Source: Williamsia muralis (GTDB lineage Bacteria; Actinomycetota; Actinomycetes; Mycobacteriales; Mycobacteriaceae). Taken from it: a stretch of 64,000 nucleotides of DNA. The notes beneath the pieces were generated by a model. It worked only from the letters and a program-made list of their open reading frames with translations. It did not search any database and was not told the DNA's origin. How positions within the stretch are numbered: position 1 is the stretch's first letter; each line of letters begins with the position of its first letter. This document shows positions 27,973-35,874 of this stretch, one piece after another. Both the position numbers and the translations under genes were made by a program. The stretch lies in NCBI RefSeq assembly GCF_002735905.1, contig NZ_PEBD01000010.1, forward strand, positions 620,001 through 684,000, written 5' to 3'.

Positions 27973-28881
27973 TCAGACCTTTTGTTCGACGAGGGCGTCG
28001 CGCACGGTGACGGCCTTGGGGAGCAACCCGTTGGCGAACAGGAGGTCGGCGGCCCGCTGCTGCTCGTCGAGGAATTCGTCCGAGACGGGGTTGATGCCGA
28101 ACGGTCGATTGCGCAGGGCTGACTCCCACGCGTCGAGACTGGCATCGCCGCCACGTGCGACGATGTCATCGACGAAGAACTGCGCGGCTTCGCGCGGATG
28201 GTCGACGATCCACTGGTCCGATTCACGCAGCGCATCGACGATGTGGTTGAGCTCCTGGGAGTTCCTCTCGGCGAAGTCGCGGCTGGTGAACCACAGCGAC
28301 GGGTGACTGAACAGCCCTTCGGTGTCCACCAGGGTTCGCACCTCGATGTCCGCTTCCACGGCGCTCAGTCCTGGATATGCGCCCACCCAGGCGTCGATCG
28401 AGCCCGACCGGAAGTCGTCGGCGCCATCGGTGACCGAGGTGTTCACCGGGATCACATCCGACCACGACAGCCCGGCATTGTCGAGAGCGAACAACAACAA
28501 CGTGGTCTGCCACGAGCCGTGTGCGATACCGACCCGTTTGCCCGCGAGGTCTTTGACCGACTGGATGTCGGAGTCGCCCTTGACAATCAGCCTGCCGTTC
28601 TCGACGCGCGGACCCGAAATGCCCACGTAGACAATGTCTCTACCGTGCGCGAGCGCCGTGATCGGAGGGGTGAAACCGGTCCCGATGAAGTCGTAGCCAC
28701 CGTCGGCGAAGAGCCAATCGGAATGCAGGGTGGGCAGATCCCGCGTCGGATCGGGCTCGGGGGAGTCCGGCAGCGAACGCAGATCGACCCAGTCGACGTC
28801 GAGGTGTTTCTCGAGGATGCCGAGATGACGGAGGACGAACAGAGAATTGTTGTGGGGGAAGTAACCGACGCGAATGGTCAT
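27973..28881 (-). CDS. NMT1/SsuA-like substrate-binding protein homologue without signal peptide
   Basis: 302 residues of a periplasmic-binding-protein fold (type II): MTIRVGYFPHNNSLFVLRHLGILEKH, DFIGTGFTPPITALAHG, VKDLAGKRVGIAHGSWQTTLLLFAL. No signal peptide or lipobox precedes the first strand; the upstream in-frame extension is not signal-like and overlaps the aldolase gene. It may bind a ligand in the cytoplasm, or be an enzyme built on this fold, as DszB is. It is the last gene of the organosulfur operon, so its ligand is probably an organosulfur compound or a breakdown product; this is inference. Confidence 0.75.
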   Translation of the reverse strand: MTIRVGYFPHNNSLFVLRHLGILEKHLDVDWVDLRSLPDSPEPDPTRDLPTLHSDWLFADGGYDFIGTGFTPPITALAHGRDIVYVGISGPRVENGRLIVKGDSDIQSVKDLAGKRVGIAHGSWQTTLLLFALDNAGLSWSDVIPVNTSVTDGADDFRSGSIDAWVGAYPGLSAVEADIEVRTLVDTEGLFSHPSLWFTSRDFAERNSQELNHIVDALRESDQWIVDHPREAAQFFVDDIVARGGDASLDAWESALRNRPFGINPVSDEFLDEQQRAADLLFANGLLPKAVTVRDALVEQKV

Positions 28882-28907
28882 GGTGGGCTCCTGGCGTGGG
28901 GTGATGG

Positions 28908-29624
28908 TCAGATGTTCGGGATGAGACCGAGTTTGCGGGCCTCGTCGACCAGTCCGGATCGGCTCCACTGCGCTTCGAGGTTGGTGGGATCGAATTCGGC
29001 TGAGCCGCCCAGGGTTTCGGCAATGGCCTGGAACTGCGCTCCCTCTTCGAGGAGCACGATGAACTTGGCCGTTTCCAGCAGGCCGTCGCGGCCGATGACG
29101 TTTGCTCCGCCGTTGGCCTCGAAGATGGCCACCAAGTGTGGGTCGGTCTGCAGCCGCTCGAGGATGAACTCCGAGGCCGGCTGACGGCGGTTGATATGCG
29201 GTGGGATCTCGCGCGACAGTGTCAGGCGTTGTGAGGCGGCGTAACGGATGGGCAAGGTCCGATGGGTCTGCGCCCAGCCACCGAGCCACGGTGTGTGGAT
29301 GTGGACCACCGTGGTGATCTCCGGATGGGCGCGGAACACGTCGGCATAGGACGTGACGAATCCCGCTCGACCGGAGCCGGACAACACGGTGCCGTCGAAT
29401 GTTGCGACGATCGGCTTGACCGTCTTGTCGTCGGCCCACGGTCCGGGTTCGTTCAGGGCGATCGCGATCTCTTCACCCGGAACGCGTTCGACAAAGTTCA
29501 CGGTGCCGTTTGCGGACACCGTCCCGGTCTCCCGGAAGACGGTGAAAGCCTTCTGGGCATCGCGCGCGGCGTTCTCGACGAAGTCGGCTATCGCCTGGCT
29601 GAGCCCGGATTCGGTTGTGGTCAT
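28908..29624 (-). CDS. Class II aldolase/adducin family protein
   Basis: 238 residues. The class II aldolase fold is indicated by FVERVPGEEIAIAL, FDGTVLSGSGRAGFVTSYADVFRAHPEITTVVHIHTPW with the two metal-binding His of HIH, and ILERLQTDPHLVAIFEANGGANVIGRDGLLETAKFIVLLEEGA. Such enzymes cleave or epimerise phosphorylated or free hydroxy-carbonyl compounds using zinc. Here it may process the carbon skeleton left after desulfonation. The ATG at 29624 gives the normal family start. Confidence 0.82.
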   Translation of the reverse strand: MTTTESGLSQAIADFVENAARDAQKAFTVFRETGTVSANGTVNFVERVPGEEIAIALNEPGPWADDKTVKPIVATFDGTVLSGSGRAGFVTSYADVFRAHPEITTVVHIHTPWLGGWAQTHRTLPIRYAASQRLTLSREIPPHINRRQPASEFILERLQTDPHLVAIFEANGGANVIGRDGLLETAKFIVLLEEGAQFQAIAETLGGSAEFDPTNLEAQWSRSGLVDEARKLGLIPNI

Positions 29625-29674
29625 GGGAGTTCCATACTTTCTGGTTGGGGGTTGGTCGGGGTCAAACGATCGGG

Positions 29675-30844
29675 TCAAACGGTGGCGTGTTCGAGGAGCA
29701 CCTGATCTGGCCTCGTCAGTCGTGAGCGCCCCAGCAGGGGCAGGACCTCTTCGCCGACCCGGTACGCCTCTTCCAGATGCGGGTTGCCCGCCAGGATGAA
29801 GGCGTCGACACCGAGGTCCACGAGTTCGTCGAGGCGCTCGGCGACCTGCTCGTAACTGCCGACCAGCCCGAAGGCGGGTCCACCCCGCAGGAGGCTGAAG
29901 CCGGCCCACACGTTGGGCTGGACCTCGAGATCGCGGTAGCCGGTGATGGTCTCGGGAACCCAGCCCTTGATGCGTCCGGCGCCGACGGAGTCGCCCTGTG
30001 CCTGCCGGTTGGCCGCCTCACGGTCGACGTACTGCCAGCCTTTTTCCAGTTCCGCCCACGCGGCTTCCTCGGTGTGCCGGGCCAGGACGTCGATCCGGAC
30101 AGCGAACTTCGGGGTCCGCCCGAGCTTCGCCGCATGTTCGCGAACGCCGTCGAACTTGGCCTTCAGATCGCCGTAGGGTTCGAGCCACGACAGGTAATAG
30201 TCCGAATGCAGACCTGCCGCACCGACCGCCGCTGCCGACGAACCGGAGAAGTAGACCTCCGGGAACTGCTCGCCGGCCAGATCTGATGGCAACAGCGCTC
30301 CCTCCGTGCGGAAGAAGCGTCCTTCGTAGTCGAAAGGCTCGGTGCCCCAAACACCTTTGAGTACTTCGAGGAACTCTGTGGTCCTGACATACCGGTCGTC
30401 GTGGGCGACCTTGTCCCCCCACCACAGCTGATTCGGGCCGCCGCCGCCGCTGATGATGTTGTAGACGAGCCGTCCGCCGGTGGCGCGCTGCAGACTGGCC
30501 GACATGCGGGCCGCCTGGAGGGGATGCAGGAAGCCCGGCTGGAACGCCACCATGAACTTGTAGGTGGTGGTCTCCCGAGCCAGCGCGGCTGCCACGGCCC
30601 ACGGGTCGTCGGTGCCCGGGAACGAAGGCAACAGTCCGCCGAGGAACCCTGCCGATTCGGAAGCCTTTGCCACCGCGGCCATGTGGTCGATGTAGGCGTA
30701 ACCGTCGGTCTGGCCGTTGCGGATCGCCGGGGCGATGTTTCCCGGGCCGATGCCGTTCCATTCACCCCGGTTGCTGCGGCGCGGTGTCCTGAGGGTGGCA
30801 TGATCGCCGCCCATCCCGATCCGCCAGTAGATGTCGATCGTCAT
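29675..30844 (-). CDS. SsuD-like FMNH2-dependent alkanesulfonate monooxygenase family
   Basis: 389 residues, luciferase-like TIM barrel. The SsuD signatures are clear: FMVAFQPGFLHPLQAARMSASLQRATGGRLVYNIISGG, DRYVRTTEFLEVLKGVW, and near the end DAFILAGNPHLEEAYRVGEEVLPLL. With reduced FMN and oxygen such enzymes cleave C-S bonds of sulfonates or related organosulfur compounds, releasing sulfite. It needs a flavin reductase that is not in this operon. It lies between a second monooxygenase homologue and the aldolase. Confidence 0.88.
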   Translation of the reverse strand: MTIDIYWRIGMGGDHATLRTPRRSNRGEWNGIGPGNIAPAIRNGQTDGYAYIDHMAAVAKASESAGFLGGLLPSFPGTDDPWAVAAALARETTTYKFMVAFQPGFLHPLQAARMSASLQRATGGRLVYNIISGGGGPNQLWWGDKVAHDDRYVRTTEFLEVLKGVWGTEPFDYEGRFFRTEGALLPSDLAGEQFPEVYFSGSSAAAVGAAGLHSDYYLSWLEPYGDLKAKFDGVREHAAKLGRTPKFAVRIDVLARHTEEAAWAELEKGWQYVDREAANRQAQGDSVGAGRIKGWVPETITGYRDLEVQPNVWAGFSLLRGGPAFGLVGSYEQVAERLDELVDLGVDAFILAGNPHLEEAYRVGEEVLPLLGRSRLTRPDQVLLEHATV

Positions 30845-30865
30845 GGTGTTCTCCGTTTACAGGTG

Positions 30866-31942
30866 TTACGCGAGTACGCGGGCGGGGTCGGTGCGATACA
30901 GCAGGTGCTCGGCGGCACGGTGCAACTCTTCGATGTGGGGCACCCCGGACAGCACGAAGACGTCGATTCCGCCGGCCGCGAGTTCGGAGATGCGCTGCGC
31001 GACATCGTCATAACTTCCGACCAGTCCAACCGATGTCCGGTGGCCGAGATGCTCGAAGCCGGTGAACGTCACATCGTCGATACGGCCCCCGCCGGGATCG
31101 GCAGCGCTTCCCGGCAATTGCGCCCACTGACGCCGCAATCGAGCCCAGGCCTCGTCGGTGGTCTCTCGGGCGATGATCGGCAATCGCAGACCCACCCCGA
31201 TCTGCCGGCCGAGACCCCGTGCGCGGCCGGTCAGCTCCTGAACCGAGGTATCGAGCGAACCGGACAACTCGAACAGGTGTACATCGCCGTGCCGTGCCGA
31301 AAGGTCCAGTGCCGCCTCGCTGTCTCCGGAGAGGTAAACGGTCGGGAAGGCGTGCCCGGTGACGGCTTCGTCGAATCCGCCGTCGATGACGTCGTAGAAC
31401 TCGCCCGCGAAGTTGAACTCGCCTCCGGCGAACCCGCCGCCGCGTGCTCCGGCGCCGGTCCACACCCCTTTGGCAACCGTGAGGAATTCGTCTGCCCGCC
31501 GGTACTTTTCGGCCAACGAGGTCCGATCACCGCGACTACGATCATCGGTATCGGTGGTCTCGACGGTGACGTGCCAATCGAGCCGATCGCCGGAGAGCCG
31601 CTGCAGGGTGGCAGATACCTTGGCGGCATACACCGGGGTGCCGAAGCCGGGATGGAACCCGACGCCGACACGAGCGTGCCGGGTCTGCCTCAGCGCGTTG
31701 CCCGCCACGATCCAGGATTCCTCACCGTGAGGGTCGTACGGCGCGATCACGCTGTCGTAGCCGGTGAGTTCTGCGCCCGCGATGATCTGATCGAGTGCGT
31801 CGAACGGGCCGAAGCGTCCGGGCCTGATGTCGGTGGCGACCGCCGAGGTCGGGCCGGGGCCCCACCCGCCACGATGTCGCGGGGCGGATCCCACATGGCG
31901 ACTGTCACCACGGGTGGGTAGTTCCCACGCGTAACGCACCAT
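30866..31942 (-). CDS. LLM-class flavin-dependent monooxygenase, SsuD/DszA-related
   Basis: 358 residues. Same fold as the neighbouring SsuD-like protein but divergent: VGVGFHPGFGTPVYAAKVSATLQRLSGDRLDWHVTVE, RADEFLTVAKGVW, and DVFVLSGVPHIEELHRAAEHLL. It overlaps the desulfinase-like gene (TGATG), so the two are coupled. In the dibenzothiophene 4S pathway a monooxygenase of this class makes the sulfinate that DszB cleaves, and a similar two-step route is plausible here on another substrate. Confidence 0.85.
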   Translation of the reverse strand: MVRYAWELPTRGDSRHVGSAPRHRGGWGPGPTSAVATDIRPGRFGPFDALDQIIAGAELTGYDSVIAPYDPHGEESWIVAGNALRQTRHARVGVGFHPGFGTPVYAAKVSATLQRLSGDRLDWHVTVETTDTDDRSRGDRTSLAEKYRRADEFLTVAKGVWTGAGARGGGFAGGEFNFAGEFYDVIDGGFDEAVTGHAFPTVYLSGDSEAALDLSARHGDVHLFELSGSLDTSVQELTGRARGLGRQIGVGLRLPIIARETTDEAWARLRRQWAQLPGSAADPGGGRIDDVTFTGFEHLGHRTSVGLVGSYDDVAQRISELAAGGIDVFVLSGVPHIEELHRAAEHLLYRTDPARVLA

Positions 31943-33003
31943 CAGCGAACACCCTTTGCCGCAACACGTTCCGCTTCGACCTCGGCGAAGGCCAGTTCGA
32001 GCGGCTCGCGGGCGACCCAGCTCTCGACATCGAAGTCGTGTGCCAAGAAGCCGTGGGCGTAGAGGAACTGCTTCTGTACGCCGATGAGTTCCACGCGCTC
32101 GTCGTTCAGCGACGGGTGCAGTGAGGTGTGGAACTCGTCGCCGTACGCCTTGGCCACGCCCTCGGGACCCGAGTAGGTCTCGCGTGCCAAGACCTCGCGA
32201 ACGGTGCCGAGATTGGTCGCGGCCCAGTCCGCGGCCCGGAGACTCTCGGCGAGGAACCCGACAACAACCTCGGGGCGCTGCTCGAGGAGATCGGCGTGCA
32301 CGGTGATCGGTCGTGGGGTTCCGTTGTTGACCCGCAGTCGTTTCGACTCGGTGCGGTCGAGGTCCACCAGCACTCGCAAGTTGTTCTCGATGGCGACCTC
32401 GGCTGCCCGGGCTCCCTTGACGTAGATCGCGTCCACCGACCCGTCGAGCAGCTCCTCGACACCTGAACTGGCCGAACGGATTCTGTCGGCAGCGTTGGTC
32501 CGCACCTGCGGATCGGTGTTCACCGCGGTCTCCCGGACGACGACGTCGGCGAAGGTGAGGCCACCGATCCGCAGCGCGGATGCGAACCCGTGCAGCGCCA
32601 TCGCCCGCGGAAAGCTGCGGGCCTGGTCAGCAGCCCAGCCGGGGATGCCGATTCGTTTGCCCGCCAACCCTGCCGCGCTGTCGATGGACGATTCAGGGCC
32701 GACGAGGATGGCCTGCGACTCATCGATCCAGGTCAGTCCGATGAGCCGGGTCGGCGAACCGGCGGCCCGAGCGGCGATGGCGGGAACGTTGCCGCCTTCA
32801 CGGATCAGTCCGGACAGTTCGTGGTCGAAGTGGTGTGATGCGATGGCCGGTTCGGCGTCTTGGAGGATCGAGAAGCCCAGGTCGCTGCGCGCAGCGCGCT
32901 GACCGAGCCAGCCCAGGCTGTTGGCCAGCCCGCTGGCCGTGGGCACGGGGCATCGCGTGTACCAGAGGGTGTCGATGGTGGTGTCCGGCGCAGTGATGGT
33001 CAT
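31942..33003 (-). CDS. DszB-like sulfinate desulfinase
   Basis: 353 residues on the periplasmic-binding-protein fold, without a signal peptide. The N-terminus DTLWYTRCPVPTASGLA aligns with DszB round its nucleophile (Cys27 there, Cys18 here). The second active-site block HFDHELSGLIREGGNVP aligns without gaps to the DszB segment holding His60 and Arg70; here these are His58 and Arg68 with the following Gly-Gly kept. The C-terminal QFLYAHGFLAHDFDVESW also matches. I compared these from memory of DszB. An enzyme that splits an organic sulfinate into sulfite and the desulfinated product fits better than a transport protein. The substrate is unknown. Confidence 0.82.
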   Translation of the reverse strand: MTITAPDTTIDTLWYTRCPVPTASGLANSLGWLGQRAARSDLGFSILQDAEPAIASHHFDHELSGLIREGGNVPAIAARAAGSPTRLIGLTWIDESQAILVGPESSIDSAAGLAGKRIGIPGWAADQARSFPRAMALHGFASALRIGGLTFADVVVRETAVNTDPQVRTNAADRIRSASSGVEELLDGSVDAIYVKGARAAEVAIENNLRVLVDLDRTESKRLRVNNGTPRPITVHADLLEQRPEVVVGFLAESLRAADWAATNLGTVREVLARETYSGPEGVAKAYGDEFHTSLHPSLNDERVELIGVQKQFLYAHGFLAHDFDVESWVAREPLELAFAEVEAERVAAKGVR

Positions 33004-33057
33004 GAGGGGGTCCTGTTCTGGTGGGTCAGGTGGATCGGGGTGATGTGCTCGGTCGGT

Positions 33058-33864
33058 TCAGGATTGGTATCCGGTGTGTTCGGGTGCGATCCGCCCGACA
33101 CCCAGTTCGGCGAGGAACTCGGCTCGATACCGCAACGACTCCGGGTCGGTCCGGTCGCGGGGGCGGGTCAGGTCGATGTCCTCGTCGACGCGGAATCGTC
33201 CCTCGGACAGGATGAGTACCCGGTCGGCCAGACGAACGGCCTCGTCGACGTCGTGGGTGACGAGCAGGACAGCGGGCCGGTGCCGGGATACGAGGTCTCC
33301 GACCAGGTCCTGCATGTTGAGTCGAGTGAGTGCGTCGAGTGCTGCGAAAGGCTCGTCGAGCAACAGTAATTCGGGTTCCCGAACCAGCGCGCGTGCCAGA
33401 GCGACGCGCTGGGCCTCACCTCCGCTGAGGGTGGCCGGCCATGAATCCGCCTTGTCCACCAGGTTGACCTCATCCAACGCATCGCGGCCGCGTTCTCGGG
33501 TGGCCTTGCCGCGGCGTTGGCCCACGATCACGTTGGGCAACACCCGCTTCGAAGGGATGAGCCGCGGTTCCTGATAGACCGTGGTGCGCTTCGCCGGCAC
33601 CAGCACACGTCCCGAGTCCGGGTTCTCCAGGCCGGTGAGCAGGCGGAGAAGCGTGGTCTTTCCCGTTCCGCTCGGACCGAGCAACACCACGAACTCACCG
33701 CTGTGGATGGTGAGGTCCACCTGGTCGAGGATCACCTTGTCGCCGAAAGACTTCGAGACGTTCGTCAGCGATACCGCCACGGGATGACCGGCTCGGCGCT
33801 CACGTGCGGTCGGGGGAGTGGGCTCCCGTTCGAGCAGGGGCGGCAGCGGGGCCTCTGGGCTCAT
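33058..33864 (-). CDS. ABC importer ATP-binding protein, sulfonate/nitrate type (SsuB-like)
   Basis: 268 residues. Walker A GPSGTGKTT, signature LSGGEAQRVALARAL, Walker B LLLLDEPFAALD, and His in VTHDVDEA. This is the SsuB/TauB subfamily. Start at 33864 (MSPEAPLPP), ahead of the ATPase domain. Its start overlaps the stop of the permease gene by ATGA. It energises uptake of the sulfur compound recognised by the lipoprotein at 34736-35770. Confidence 0.92.
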   Translation of the reverse strand: MSPEAPLPPLLEREPTPPTARERRAGHPVAVSLTNVSKSFGDKVILDQVDLTIHSGEFVVLLGPSGTGKTTLLRLLTGLENPDSGRVLVPAKRTTVYQEPRLIPSKRVLPNVIVGQRRGKATRERGRDALDEVNLVDKADSWPATLSGGEAQRVALARALVREPELLLLDEPFAALDALTRLNMQDLVGDLVSRHRPAVLLVTHDVDEAVRLADRVLILSEGRFRVDEDIDLTRPRDRTDPESLRYRAEFLAELGVGRIAPEHTGYQS

Positions 33865-34739
33865 CGGATGCTCACCCCCTGACGCCACGGCATCGAATAA
33901 CGTTCGAGGATTCGGACGAAGGCGTCGAAGACCAGGCCGAGGATGGCGTAGAGGACCACACACAGGACCATGTAGTCGGTGCGGTTGTACTCCTGCGCCA
34001 GACTCACCAGGTAACCGATGCCCTCGCGGGTGCCCACCTGCTCGGCGGCGATGAGCCCGGTGATCGATATCGAGAGGCAGATCCGCAGCGCCATCAGGAT
34101 TCCCGGTAATGCCGCCGGGATTATCACGCCGAAGATGAGTCGAGGCCCGGTGAGCCCGAAACTCTGCGCCGCCTCGATCATCTTGCGGTCGACGTTGCGG
34201 ACGCCGAGGTAGCTGTACGCGTACATCGGGGAGACCGTCGCGACCGCGATGAGCAGGACCTTGAACGTCTCGTCGATACCGAACCAGGCGATGAACAGCG
34301 GTACCAGCGCCAAGAACGGGATGGCGCGGTTGATCTGCATCGTCGCGTCGATCAGTTCCTCACCGAGGGTGTACAGGCCTGCCAGGACCCCGAGGATGAG
34401 CCCGACACTCACCCCGAGCGCGACGCCGATCACCGCTCGCTGTAGCGAGGCGAGGGTGAAGTCGATGAGTTGGCCGGTCTCGTACAACTCAACCAGCGCG
34501 TCCCAGACGGCCGGCGGCCCGGCCAGGATCTCCTCGGAAATCCATCCGGTCGCCGACCCGATCCACCAGACCGCAACGATGATGGCGGGCACCAGAACTC
34601 GCAGGGGCAGCGTCAGCCAGAAGGGGCGACTGCGTTGCTTGCGGTGGCGCGGAGTCTCGAGACGAAGTCCCGATCCTCCGATCCCGACGGCATCCTCAGA
34701 CGCTGACGGACTCGACTTCGCAACAGTCGACGATGTCAT
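33861..34739 (-). CDS. ABC importer permease, sulfonate/nitrate type (SsuC-like)
   Basis: 292 residues, about six membrane helices. The first ~45 residues are polar and probably cytoplasmic. The EAA-type loop is EAAQSFGLTGPRLIFGVIIPAALPGILMALRI, as in SsuC and TauC. ATGA overlaps join it to both the lipoprotein gene upstream and the ATPase gene downstream, so the three importer parts are coupled. Confidence 0.92.
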   Translation of the reverse strand: MTSSTVAKSSPSASEDAVGIGGSGLRLETPRHRKQRSRPFWLTLPLRVLVPAIIVAVWWIGSATGWISEEILAGPPAVWDALVELYETGQLIDFTLASLQRAVIGVALGVSVGLILGVLAGLYTLGEELIDATMQINRAIPFLALVPLFIAWFGIDETFKVLLIAVATVSPMYAYSYLGVRNVDRKMIEAAQSFGLTGPRLIFGVIIPAALPGILMALRICLSISITGLIAAEQVGTREGIGYLVSLAQEYNRTDYMVLCVVLYAILGLVFDAFVRILERYSMPWRQGVSIR

Positions 34740-35770
34740 TTCCGGTTGCTCTCATACTCTTTGACTTCGGCAGGCAGATCGAAGAACACCTCTGAGGCGA
34801 GGACCGGCTTCTGGATGACCCCGGCCTCGAGGAACAGTGTGGAGACCGATTCGAGGTCGGTGCCATCTTGTGCCGTGGGATAGCGCGGAGTTGCTGCCTG
34901 TGAACCCAGAGCCAGTGCACGATCGAGTCGATCGTCCTTCAGGGCTCGGGGACCGGCCTTCTCGAAGACGTTCTCGAAGTCGGACGGGTTGGCACGCTGC
35001 TGATCGGTCAACTGCTGCACCACCTCGAGGTACTTCTGTGCGACGTCGGGACGCTGCTCCAGGACCTCGGTGCGCACGGCGATGATGGTGTTGTCGACCG
35101 AGCCGATACTCGCCTCCGTCGCGATCTCGACCCCGCCCTTCGCCTTCGCCTGCTGGTAGGGCTCGAGGAACGAGGCCCACGCTTCCACCTGTCCGGTGGA
35201 GAAGGCAGAGGCCGCATCGGCCTGCTGCAGCGGGACCCGCTCGACCTGGTCGAATGGAATGCCCGCCTGCTGCAACGCCTTCAGGGTGATGTACTCGCCC
35301 TTGCCGGCCGGGTTGACCGCGATGCGCTTGCCGATGAGCCCATTGACCGAGGTGATCCCGGAGTCCTCGGTCACCACGATGCCGTTCTGGTCCTTGCCGA
35401 CCGGGTCCGCGGTGGCGATGATCTTGACGCCGACGTCCTTGGACAGCGCACCGACCACAGGGCTGTAGGCGCCGCCGGACACATCCAATTGCCCGGTGTT
35501 GAACAACTTCAGGTTCGACGAGAACCCGGGCGTCGTCTCGACCCATTCGATCTTGGCGTTCAGCGGGGCCAGCGCCTCGTCGAAAGTGCCGTCGCGCTTG
35601 CCGACTGCGAGTGGACCGGCGTTGCCCGGGTCGGCGACCTGGAGCACAAAGGCATTGGCATTGCTGCCGCCATCGGAGTCCGAGTCGCTGCCACACGCAG
35701 CGGCGAGGGTGAGCAACGGCAGCACCGCCAGCAGGCCGGCAGCGCGGCGGAAGGTTCGAGATCGTGGCAT
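34736..35770 (-). CDS. Lipoprotein substrate-binding protein of the organosulfur ABC importer
   Basis: 344 residues. A lipoprotein signal (RRAAGLLAVLPLLTLAAAC) ends in the lipobox LAAAC, so the mature protein is anchored by Cys on the outer face of the membrane. The fold is that of SsuA/NMT1 proteins: LKLFNTGQLDVSGGAYSPVVGALSKDVGVKIIATADPVGKDQNGIVV, LIGKRIAVNPAGKGEYITLKALQQAG, QVEAWASFLEPYQQA. It is the first gene of the eight-gene sulfur operon. The inverted repeat at 35857-35874 lies about 90 bases upstream and probably controls it. Confidence 0.9.
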   Translation of the reverse strand: MPRSRTFRRAAGLLAVLPLLTLAAACGSDSDSDGGSNANAFVLQVADPGNAGPLAVGKRDGTFDEALAPLNAKIEWVETTPGFSSNLKLFNTGQLDVSGGAYSPVVGALSKDVGVKIIATADPVGKDQNGIVVTEDSGITSVNGLIGKRIAVNPAGKGEYITLKALQQAGIPFDQVERVPLQQADAASAFSTGQVEAWASFLEPYQQAKAKGGVEIATEASIGSVDNTIIAVRTEVLEQRPDVAQKYLEVVQQLTDQQRANPSDFENVFEKAGPRALKDDRLDRALALGSQAATPRYPTAQDGTDLESVSTLFLEAGVIQKPVLASEVFFDLPAEVKEYESNRK

Positions 35771-35856
35771 CGAGGGCTCCTGTTCGAGGGGGCGTGAGGG
35801 TCGCCGCGTGTTGGTGTTCACGTTATGGCCGATGACTTGTTTTGCAGAGCGCTGGG

Positions 35857-35874
35857 TTTCCATTAAGTGGAAAG
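35857..35874. promoter_or_regulatory. TTTCC-N7-GGAAA inverted repeat, candidate IclR operator (site 1)
   Basis: TTTCC ATTAAGT GGAAAG. The same pattern occurs as site 2 at 39647-39664, next to the iclR gene; both have YTTCC, a seven-base spacer ending AGT, and GGAAAG. It overlaps the last codons of the exporter gene and lies about 90 bases upstream of the importer lipoprotein start. It resembles the paired TTCC/GGAA half-sites bound by IclR-family proteins. Confidence 0.6.

Noticed and set aside
28882-29439. N-terminal extension of the signal-less binding-protein homologue
   Set aside because: The added 186 residues overlap the aldolase gene, are Arg-rich and lack any signal peptide; the ATG at 28881 starts exactly at the first strand of the fold.
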